Source: an uncultured Planctomycetaceae bacterium
GTDB taxonomy: Bacteria; Planctomycetota; Planctomycetia; Pirellulales; UBA1268
Assembly (NCBI GenBank): GCA_937926325.1
Contig: CALAZQ010000212.1
Coordinates: 1 to 7,846 of the forward strand
Reading direction: 5' to 3'
DNA: 7,846 nucleotides
The notes under the pieces are model-generated. The model was given only the letters and a program-made list of their open reading frames with translations. It had not been told where the DNA came from and searched no databases. Both the position numbers and the translations under genes were made by a program. Of this stretch, positions 1-6,406 are shown piece by piece. How positions within the stretch are numbered: position 1 is the first letter of the stretch; each line of letters begins with the position of its first letter.

Positions 1-491
1 TCGGCGGCGTGATTGGTGTAGCCGTCGGCCGCAGCAGCCAACGCCCCATCGTGCCGGTTGTGCAGGCGATGACTGCCATGACTGACGAGAACTTTGCCGT
101 CTGCACCGCCACGCTGGCTGGCGGCCTCGGCGGTGGCACGGAGGGCTTCTTTCTGCTCGACTTCCTCACCGGTGACCTGTCCGGTGGTGTCCTCAATGCG
201 GCCACCTCGACCTTTGGTGTCACCTATCGGCACAACGTGCTGGCCGATCTCGGCTTTCAGCCCGGCCAAGCGAAAGACCCGCGGTTTCTGCTCGTGGCCG
301 GCCAGGCCGACCTTCGCCGTGGCCGGGCCCCGCTCGCGCCGACGGTGCTGTATGTGACCGATTGCTCCTCTGGCACGACGGTTGCCTATGGCATTCCCTA
401 CAGTGCCCAGAAGACGGGTGGTCCGGTCGGCCCGCTACGATTGGTGCCCCTCGACGTCGCCCGGCCCCGGGGGGGCGTGACCCAGCCATGA
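1..491 (+). CDS. 3' end of a conserved protein of unknown function, probably exported or membrane-anchored (5' end outside window)
   Basis: The reading frame is open from the first base, so the gene very likely starts upstream. A GTG at position 9 exists, but too little sequence precedes it to judge a ribosome site. The first visible residues (GGVIGVAVG) look like the end of a hydrophobic signal or anchor, followed by a soluble domain of about 150 residues. That domain holds a glycine-rich turn (GGLGGGTEG), then FFLLDFLTGDLSG, a stretch around DPRFLLVAGQADLRRG, and VLYVTDCSSGTTVAYGIPY near the end. The wording resembles uncharacterised planctomycete proteins I recall, but I cannot assign a function and see no catalytic motif. 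Its stop codon overlaps the thiS start (ATGA), so it is probably co-transcribed and translationally coupled with thiS. A run of seven G lies at 469-475 near its 3' end. Reality of the gene is likely; its role is unknown. Confidence 0.7.
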   Translation, partial: GGVIGVAVGRSSQRPIVPVVQAMTAMTDENFAVCTATLAGGLGGGTEGFFLLDFLTGDLSGGVLNAATSTFGVTYRHNVLADLGFQPGQAKDPRFLLVAGQADLRRGRAPLAPTVLYVTDCSSGTTVAYGIPYSAQKTGGPVGPLRLVPLDVARPRGGVTQP

Positions 492-715
492 GCAGCGAGC
501 CGCCGGCCACCGCGATTGTCGTCACCGTCAACGGCAGCGACCATCAGCTGCCCCGTGGGGCTTCGGTCCACGATCTCCTGGCAGCGGTTGGGCTCGCAGG
601 ACGCCCCGTCGCCGTTGAGCTCAATGAACAGGTGGTGCCTCGGGCTGAGCTGGCCGATCGGGTCTTGCGGCATGACGATCGGCTGGAAATTGTCACCCTG
701 GTCGGTGGCGGCTGA
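488..715 (+). CDS. thiS: ThiS, sulfur carrier protein of thiamine biosynthesis
   Basis: This is a 75-residue ubiquitin-like (beta-grasp) protein. In this family the C-terminal glycine is adenylated by ThiF and converted to a thiocarboxylate, which donates sulfur to ThiG for the thiazole ring. Visible support: the VTVNG strand near residues 12-16, the helix SVHDLLAAVGL, the conserved VAVELNEQVVPR, and the terminus EIVTLVGGG ending in the required Gly-Gly. The family is usually about 65-70 residues, so the first eight or so (MSSEPPAT) form a small extra N-terminus. The ATG at 488 overlaps the preceding stop, and no good Shine-Dalgarno sequence is visible, which suggests translational coupling. 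thiG follows, the classical arrangement. No thiF, thiO/thiH or iscS-type gene is in the window. Function confidence is high from the motif set and neighbour. Confidence 0.93.
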   Translation: MSSEPPATAIVVTVNGSDHQLPRGASVHDLLAAVGLAGRPVAVELNEQVVPRAELADRVLRHDDRLEIVTLVGGG

Positions 716-757
716 TGAGCCGCTCAATGGTGGAAAACGCAGGAGACAGTCGCGCGG

Positions 758-1618
758 ATGGCAGATCAGGGAGCAACCGAGGCAGCAGTGGCCGAGCATT
801 TGGAAACATCCTTGCAGGTTGGAGGATTCACGCTCACCAGCCGGCTGGTGGTTGGGACCGGGAAGTATGCCAGCTATGCCGAGATGGCCCGTTGCCTGGC
901 GGCCAGCGGCACCGACTGTGTGACGGTGGCGGTGCGGCGGGAACGGCTGCTCAATGCCGCCGGCGAAAATATCCTCGACCATCTCGACACCCGGCGGTAC
1001 ACGCTGCTGCCCAACACGGCCGGCTGCTTCACCGCTGACGATGCGGTCCGGGTGGCCCGGCTGGGCCGGGAATTGCTTCGCGACCTCGGCAACCCCGGCA
1101 GCGAGTGGGTGAAACTCGAGGTGCTGGGCGACCAGAAGACACTGCTGCCCGACCCGGTCGGCACGCTGGCGGCAACTGAGCGGCTGGTGGCTGATGGCTT
1201 TACGGTGCTCGTCTACACCAGCGACGACCCTGTGGTTGCCAAGCGGTTGAAGGACCTGGGGGCCGCCAGCGTCATGCCGGCCGGCAGCCCGATCGGCTCG
1301 GGACAGGGCATTCTCAACGCCAACAGCCTGCGGATCTGCCTGGAGTATCTGAAGGATGGTGACCCGGACTATCCGGTGATCGTCGATGCCGGGGTGGGCA
1401 CCGCCAGTGACGTGGCGGCGGCGATGGAGTTGGGTGTCGATGGCGTCCTGCTCAACACCGCGATTGCCCATGCTGCCGATCCGCTGCGGATGGCCCGGGC
1501 GATGCGGGCCGCCTGCGAGGCAGGCCGCGACGCCTTCCTGGCCGGTCGGATTCCCCGCAAGCGTTATGCCACCGCCTCGAGCCCCGAGGATGGCCGGATC
1601 GGCGGGACGGTAACCTGA
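758..1618 (+). CDS. thiG: ThiG, thiazole synthase
   Basis: This cytoplasmic TIM-barrel enzyme of 286 residues is expected to condense 1-deoxy-D-xylulose 5-phosphate, dehydroglycine and ThiS thiocarboxylate into the thiazole phosphate moiety of thiamine. Recognisable segments in order: [10 protein letters not shown] (28-37), [19 protein letters not shown] (84-102), [10 protein letters not shown] (116-125), whose Lys119 matches the family Schiff-base lysine, [13 protein letters not shown] (129-141), [11 protein letters not shown] (174-184), [20 protein letters not shown] (210-229), LLNTAIAHA and LAGRIPRK near the end. The family is usually around 255-270 residues; the excess is mostly at the N-terminus. 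The ATG at 758 has AGGAG at 741-745, a rather long 12-base spacing; an in-frame GTG at 788 with GAGG at 779-782 is a plausible alternative. It sits 42 bases after thiS and 11 bases before hisF, probably in one transcript. Confidence 0.96.
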   Translation: MADQGATEAAVAEHLETSLQVGGFTLTSRLVVGTGKYASYAEMARCLAASGTDCVTVAVRRERLLNAAGENILDHLDTRRYTLLPNTAGCFTADDAVRVARLGRELLRDLGNPGSEWVKLEVLGDQKTLLPDPVGTLAATERLVADGFTVLVYTSDDPVVAKRLKDLGAASVMPAGSPIGSGQGILNANSLRICLEYLKDGDPDYPVIVDAGVGTASDVAAAMELGVDGVLLNTAIAHAADPLRMARAMRAACEAGRDAFLAGRIPRKRYATASSPEDGRIGGTVT

Positions 1619-1629
1619 GGATTCAGCCG

Positions 1630-2400
<771 letters not shown>

Positions 2401-2528
2401 GAGTCGCCGGAGAGCGTTCACAAGCCGGGCCCGCTTGGTGGTCGGACGGCCATGGTTTATGGTGATGGGTCTGAAGTTTTGCCGCTTTCTGGGGAGGAGG
2501 CGGCCCAGCAGTCACCGGGACCAAGACC
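2401..2528. other. Intergenic leader between hisF and the PilT-like gene
   Basis: This is the longest gap between genes in the window, and it is more AT-rich in its middle (2455-2490) than its surroundings. It contains a weak promoter candidate and a purine run at 2491-2500. A loopless imperfect inverted repeat lies at 2422-2436. I see no T-tailed hairpin, riboswitch-like structure or short ORF with a convincing ribosome site. Confidence 0.5.
2435..2463 (+). promoter_or_regulatory. Weak sigma70-like promoter candidate ahead of the PilT-like gene
   Basis: TTGGTG at 2435-2440 and TATGGT at 2458-2463 are separated by 17 bases. They match the -35 and -10 consensus in 3/6 and 4/6 positions. This lies in the 128-base gap between hisF and the PilT-like gene, the longest non-coding stretch in the window and the natural place for a new transcript to start. 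Such matches occur by chance, and planctomycete promoters are poorly defined, so this is only a candidate. A purine-rich GGGGAGGAGG at 2491-2500 is too far from the start codon at 2529 to serve as its ribosome site. Confidence 0.22.
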
Positions 2529-3698
2529 ATGCTCGACGCAAAACCGGGAGCGGAAACAACTGAGGCCGCATTTGTCGCTGAAGATCCGGTGCCCGTTGCT
2601 GCGGCCAGCGGGAAGAAAGACAAACTCGAGGTCGATCGCTATTTCGAGGCACTCGTCAAGCTGAATGGCTCGGACCTGCACCTGAAGTCGGGCCAGCCAC
2701 CCTACATGCGGGTGAAGGGGGCACTGCAACCGCTGAAGGCACCCCCGATCAGCGCGGAGAAAATGCAGGAGATCTGCTTCCCGATGCTCGACGATCGGCA
2801 GCGGAGAATTCTGGCCGAGGAAGGTGGGGCCGACTTTGCCCACAGTGCCGTTGTCGATGGCACCAAGTGGCGGTTCCGCGTCAACCTGCTCTATCAGCAG
2901 GGAGCCCTCGGCATGGTGGCCCGAAAGGTCAACAACACCATTCCCGATTTCGAGAAGCTGTTTCTGCCCCCGGCGATTGAGCGGCTCTGCACGCTCGAGC
3001 AGGGCATGGTGCTGCTCGCCGGGGTGACCGGGTCGGGAAAGAGCACGACCATCGGGTCGATGCTCAACTACATCAACCGGAACTACCGCAAGCACATCCT
3101 GACACTCGAGGATCCGATCGAGTTTGTCTTCACCGAGGAAAAGTGCCTGATTAATCAGCGGGAGATCGGCACGGATGTCAAGAACTTTGAAATCGGCATG
3201 AAGCATGCCGTGCGAGAAGACCCCGATATTATCTTGGTCGGTGAGCTTCGTGACGTCGATACCTTCAAGACAGCCATCCATGCCGCTGAGACCGGGCATC
3301 TTGTCTACGGCACGATCCACGCCTCGAACGCCCCGAGCACGATCTCTCGCATCCTCGACCTGTTTCCGCAGGAGGAGCATGCCGCCATCCGCAGCGCGAT
3401 CGCCTTCAACATGAAGGGGATCGTCGCGCAGAAACTGCTGAAGTCGATCAAGGAGGGGGTGGCACGGGTGCCGGTGGTCGAACTGATGTTTGTCGATGTG
3501 CTGGTGCGGAAATATGTGCTCGAGGAGCAGGAGCACCTGCTGGCCGACCACATTCGCAAGTCGGCCAAGGATGGCATGCAGGACTTCACGATGAGCCTCA
3601 AGAGCCTCATCGACAAGGAGTTGATCGACCGTCAGGCAGCCCTCGAAATCGCGCCCAATCGCGAGGCGCTGCAGATGGCGCTCAAGGGGATCGTGTAA
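2529..3698 (+). CDS. PilT-like twitching motility/type IV pilus retraction ATPase
   Basis: This is a hexameric secretion ATPase of the PilT branch (389 residues), expected at the cytoplasmic base of a type IV pilus machine, where the family powers pilus depolymerisation. The N-terminal PAS-like domain shows GSDLHLKSGQPPYMRVKG (47-64) and RFRVNLLYQQG (115-125). The ATPase core is complete: Walker A GVTGSGKST (165-173), Asp box LEDPIEFVF (193-201), Walker B REDPDIILVGELRD (229-242, Glu239) and His box AAETGHLVYGTIHAS (252-266). It is about 40 residues longer than usual, with an acidic, alanine-rich N-terminal tail of some 30 residues. The C-terminal AIRNLIRE-type motif is only partly kept (LVRKYVLE, 325-332), so true retraction activity, or assignment to PilT rather than a sister group, is not certain. 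ATG 2529 is the only start after the in-frame stop at 2472-2474; the Shine-Dalgarno is weak (GGGA 2517-2520). A membrane-anchored relative follows 56 bases downstream. Confidence 0.9.
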   Translation: MLDAKPGAETTEAAFVAEDPVPVAAASGKKDKLEVDRYFEALVKLNGSDLHLKSGQPPYMRVKGALQPLKAPPISAEKMQEICFPMLDDRQRRILAEEGGADFAHSAVVDGTKWRFRVNLLYQQGALGMVARKVNNTIPDFEKLFLPPAIERLCTLEQGMVLLAGVTGSGKSTTIGSMLNYINRNYRKHILTLEDPIEFVFTEEKCLINQREIGTDVKNFEIGMKHAVREDPDIILVGELRDVDTFKTAIHAAETGHLVYGTIHASNAPSTISRILDLFPQEEHAAIRSAIAFNMKGIVAQKLLKSIKEGVARVPVVELMFVDVLVRKYVLEEQEHLLADHIRKSAKDGMQDFTMSLKSLIDKELIDRQAALEIAPNREALQMALKGIV

Positions 3699-3744
3699 GC
3701 AGTCAGGTTCGGCCGGGACAGGGCACCCTCAGGTTCGACAACGT

Positions 3745-3749
3745 GGAAG
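3745..3749 (+). promoter_or_regulatory. Ribosome binding site deciding the start at ATG 3755
   Basis: GGAAG lies five bases upstream of ATG 3755. The in-frame GTG at 3743 would give four more residues but has no equally placed purine stretch. The ATG also yields a cleaner signal peptide beginning with a basic MRRK, so it is preferred. Confidence 0.5.
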
Positions 3750-3754
3750 CATCT

Positions 3755-5599
3755 ATGCGAAGGAAATCTGCCGTGCTGCGGTGGCTGCGGGGCATCCCAT
3801 TGATGGCCGGGCTGTTGACGGTTGGTCAGGCGTTCGGCCAGGAGGCAGAGCAGGTAGCCGCCGATGCTGCGGAGCAGGCTGGTGAGGCGGTTGATGCAGC
3901 GGCCGATGTCGTCGAGAAGCTCGACAGCATGCTGGCGATCGGCGGCATATCGGTGCTGGGCGTGATGACGCTCGCCTGGGCGGTGACCTCACTGGTGGTA
4001 ATCCGTGACAGCAAGCGGCTTGGGCTGGGCAAGCAGAAATGGATGCTGATTGCCGTGCTGCCCTATGCGCTGATGGCGGTTGCGCTGTTGGTTTCGATCG
4101 GGCTCAATTGGACTGAGTATCACTTCATCGGCAGTACCGGGGTCTACGGCGGGTTGGCGGCGTTGACGGCGGCCTGGCTTGTGCCGCTGCCGATCTATGT
4201 ATTTCTGCGTGCCCGGGCACTGAACGACACGGGCGAGGTGGTGGCCGATTTGCCGACGATCGAACTCGTCGCGACCTGCCGCGAGGTGCCCGACGAGAAT
4301 GAGATGCTCGTCGAGAAGATCGGCGAGAACCCCTTGAGCGAGGAACTCATCAAAATTCTGGCGGAGGGTGTGGCGGCTCGGGTGCCGACCATCCTGCTGG
4401 ATGACACGCCGGGTGGGCTGCACGTTCGCCATGATGCCGACGGCGTCAAGCAGCCGGTGCGGATCTGCGAAGGGGGTTCTCCGAAGCGGCAGAAAAAGGG
4501 CAGCCGGCCCGAGGTCTGGGTGGATGCGCCGCCGCTCGATGCCGCGACGGGAACCGAGGTGGTCACCATGCTGCTGCGGCTGGCCGGGCTGTCACCGAAG
4601 AAGCGAGGGCGGACCCAGGTTGGCTCGTTCGCGATCACCGTCGATGGCAAGCAGCGGGGCTGCCGGCTCTCCACCAAGATGACCAAGGCGGGTGAGCAGT
4701 TCGCCATCGAACTGGAAACACCGCCGGCCAAGTTCAAAACGGCGGAAGACCTCGGCATGCCGGCCGAGATGCTCGAGCGGCTGCAGCGGCTGGTCAATCT
4801 CAAGCGGGGGCTGGTGCTGGTCTCGGCGGCGCCCGGACACGGCCTTTCGACCTGCTTCGACATGGTGGTGACCGCGGCCGACCGCCTGATGCGAGACTTT
4901 GTCTCGATCGAGGAGGCCCAAGAGCAGGCGGCCGAAGTCCAGAACGTGAAGGTACAGAAGTATGACGCCGCGGCGGGCGAGACGCCGGTCATGGCAATCG
5001 AAAAGGCGGCGTTGTCATACCCCAGTGGTTTTGTCACCCGGCGGCTGGACGATCCGGAACTGGCCGCCGATCTGGTGAAGCGGGCGCTTGAAGACAAGCT
5101 GGTGATCGTCAGCCTGCCGGCGGAGGACAGCATCGATGCCATCGGGAAGCTGCTCGACCTGGGCATCAAGCCGAGTGATCTGGCCCGCTGTTTTCTGGGG
5201 TCGGTATCCCAGCGGCTGGTGCGGAAGCTCTGCCCGAAGTGTGCCGAAAAGCAGGAGCCCCCACTGCCACTGCTTGAGAAGTTTGGGAAGACGGCCGAGG
5301 ATGTGCCACACATCAGGAGCGTTTCGGAGCATGGCGGCTGCCGCTTCTGTTCGGGCCGGGGGTTCCTCGGACGGACCGGTGCCTTCGAACTGGCGACCGG
5401 CACGCCGCTGCGGAAAGAAATTTCCCGCCGGGCGGCGGCCACCGAACTTCGTAAGGCTGCCGGTCAGGAGAACTTCCAAGGAATGCGGGAGCACGGCATG
5501 GAACTGGTGCTGAGCGGGGTGAGTTCGCTCGAAGAGATGCAGCGGGTCTTCACCTCAAAGAAGAAGACCCGACCGGCCCCGCCCCGCCGGACGGGCTAG
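3755..5599 (+). CDS. Membrane-anchored GspE/PilB-like protein with degenerate ATPase site (predicted pseudo-ATPase)
   Basis: This 614-residue protein has three parts. Residues 1-29 form a signal peptide (basic MRRK, hydrophobic PLMAGLLTVG, likely cleavage around AFG-QE), followed by an acidic alanine-rich helix (29-60). Three membrane segments lie near 64-84, 96-117 and 127-150; basic RDSKR (85-89) and LRARA (151-155) suggest the C-terminal region is cytoplasmic. Residues about 185-600 follow the GspE/PilB layout: an N2-like domain (about 195-330), then a RecA-like domain. Where Walker A GPTGSGKST is expected, the protein has SAAPGHGLST (357-366) with Leu364 replacing lysine. The Asp box reads IEEAQE (385-390). 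The Walker B and GEIRD region reads SGFVTRRLDD (424-433), and the His box lacks its histidine (EDKLVIVSLPAED, 446-458). The zinc site survives: CPKC (493-496) and CRFC (529-532) before GRGFLGRTGAFEL. It is probably a structural or regulatory partner of the preceding PilT-like ATPase (inference). The frame is intact, so it is not a pseudogene. Confidence 0.88.
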   Translation: MRRKSAVLRWLRGIPLMAGLLTVGQAFGQEAEQVAADAAEQAGEAVDAAADVVEKLDSMLAIGGISVLGVMTLAWAVTSLVVIRDSKRLGLGKQKWMLIAVLPYALMAVALLVSIGLNWTEYHFIGSTGVYGGLAALTAAWLVPLPIYVFLRARALNDTGEVVADLPTIELVATCREVPDENEMLVEKIGENPLSEELIKILAEGVAARVPTILLDDTPGGLHVRHDADGVKQPVRICEGGSPKRQKKGSRPEVWVDAPPLDAATGTEVVTMLLRLAGLSPKKRGRTQVGSFAITVDGKQRGCRLSTKMTKAGEQFAIELETPPAKFKTAEDLGMPAEMLERLQRLVNLKRGLVLVSAAPGHGLSTCFDMVVTAADRLMRDFVSIEEAQEQAAEVQNVKVQKYDAAAGETPVMAIEKAALSYPSGFVTRRLDDPELAADLVKRALEDKLVIVSLPAEDSIDAIGKLLDLGIKPSDLARCFLGSVSQRLVRKLCPKCAEKQEPPLPLLEKFGKTAEDVPHIRSVSEHGGCRFCSGRGFLGRTGAFELATGTPLRKEISRRAAATELRKAAGQENFQGMREHGMELVLSGVSSLEEMQRVFTSKKKTRPAPPRRTG

Positions 5600-5616
5600 T
5601 GACCGATTTGATTGAT

Positions 5617-5624
5617 GGGGGAAG
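5617..5624 (+). promoter_or_regulatory. Ribosome binding site deciding the start at ATG 5632
   Basis: GGGGGAAG ends seven bases before ATG 5632, an ideal spacing. Two upstream in-frame GTG codons (5599, overlapping the previous stop as TAGTG, and 5626) are less well placed, so 5632 is preferred; coupling at 5599 cannot be excluded. Confidence 0.55.
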
Positions 5625-5631
5625 AGTGGTC

Positions 5632-6396
5632 ATGCCGGGTTTTGAATCGGACGATGAAGGCCAGCCTGCTTACCGGCCTGTCAGCACCCTGGCGGTGCTG
5701 GCCCTGGTTGCTGGCTGCCTCTCGGCCCTGGCCTTGAGCACGCAGGTGCTCTGGGTGCTTCCGCTGTTGGCGGCCGGACTTGCCGTGGTGGCCCTGCGGG
5801 ACACCGCCAGCGGCACCCCACCCAAAGCCGGCCGGGGGCTGGCACTGGCGGGCCTCGCGTTGGCCGTCGGCTTTGGCTGCCAGGCGGTGGGGTTCGCCGC
5901 AGCTGACTTTTGGATCGCGCGCATGCGGGCGGTCGAAACAGTCACCAGCTGGCAGCAGGCGGTTCGTGCCGGCCGCTGGGCCGAGGCCCGTGAGTTCTGT
6001 GCCCCGGCTGCCTTGCCCGCCGCGGGTGATCCGTTCGCCGCTGGTGGGCAGGAACCGCATGATCATGCCGGGGAGCACTCGCACGACCATGAGGAGCACC
6101 CCGACGACTCACCAGCAATCCAGGCGTTTCGGCAACTGCCTGCCGTGACGGCTGTCAGCGGCTGTGCTGAGGCGTCAATCGCGGGCTGTCGCCGCGACGA
6201 TGCCTATACCCCCGGGAGCTGGCGGGTGACGTTGGCGTTGAGCGGCTGCGATGGGGCGGTGGTCACCGGCCGGCCGAAACAGGTTGAAATGATCCTGTTG
6301 CCTGAGCTCGTGCGGGTGCCGTTACTGACCCCTGGGGCGACAGGCACCCAGCAGGTGGAACGCTGGCGGATCATCCGGTTCGATCCTGACGAGTAG
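5632..6396 (+). CDS. DUF4190-like membrane protein with a histidine-rich linker, function unknown
   Basis: This 254-residue protein is not one I recognise by function. Residues 1-17 are acidic and polar. Hydrophobic segments follow at about 18-37, 39-56 and 69-91, with the phrase GRGLALAGLALA (67-78) typical of DUF4190-type small membrane domains; a two-helix hairpin plus a third helix is the simplest topology. After it comes a soluble part of about 160 residues beginning with WQQAVRAGRWAEAREFC (107-123), which looks like a helical scaffold. Then comes a linker with six histidines among acidic residues (143-156), then a likely beta-rich C-terminal domain ending VERWRIIRFDPDE. Cysteines at 123, 178, 186 and 206 could pair or bind metal if extracytoplasmic. 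It lies 32 bases after the pseudo-ATPase gene and may share its transcript, but a role in pili is only a guess. The GTG at 5599 would add 11 residues. Confidence 0.75.
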   Translation: MPGFESDDEGQPAYRPVSTLAVLALVAGCLSALALSTQVLWVLPLLAAGLAVVALRDTASGTPPKAGRGLALAGLALAVGFGCQAVGFAAADFWIARMRAVETVTSWQQAVRAGRWAEAREFCAPAALPAAGDPFAAGGQEPHDHAGEHSHDHEEHPDDSPAIQAFRQLPAVTAVSGCAEASIAGCRRDDAYTPGSWRVTLALSGCDGAVVTGRPKQVEMILLPELVRVPLLTPGATGTQQVERWRIIRFDPDE

Positions 6397-6406
6397 CGGC
6401 CTGCCC

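Noticed and set aside
715..1038. ATG overlapping the thiS stop (TGATG) as the next gene start
   Set aside because: It opens a frame that does not match ThiG and yields an Arg/Gly-rich product; the ThiG frame starts at 758.
398..1471. Long antisense open frame (357 codons) across thiS and thiG; similar ones at 2457-3551 and 4195-5442
   Set aside because: High-GC codon bias leaves antisense frames open. The translations are low in recognisable motifs and rich in Arg/Pro/Ser/Gly, and each is covered by a clear gene on the + strand.
2422..2436. Inverted repeat after hisF as a terminator
   Set aside because: The repeat has no loop, one internal mismatch and no T-run, so it cannot form a usual intrinsic terminator.
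2467..2482. Possible sigma54 promoter (GG...GC) before the PilT-like gene
   Set aside because: GG and GC are 11 bases apart instead of 10, and the flanking consensus (TGGCAC, TTGCA) is poor.
4823..4852. Degenerate Walker A explained by a frameshift or sequencing error
   Set aside because: The frame continues in register to the intact zinc cysteines and several separated motifs are changed by substitution, so a local error does not explain it.
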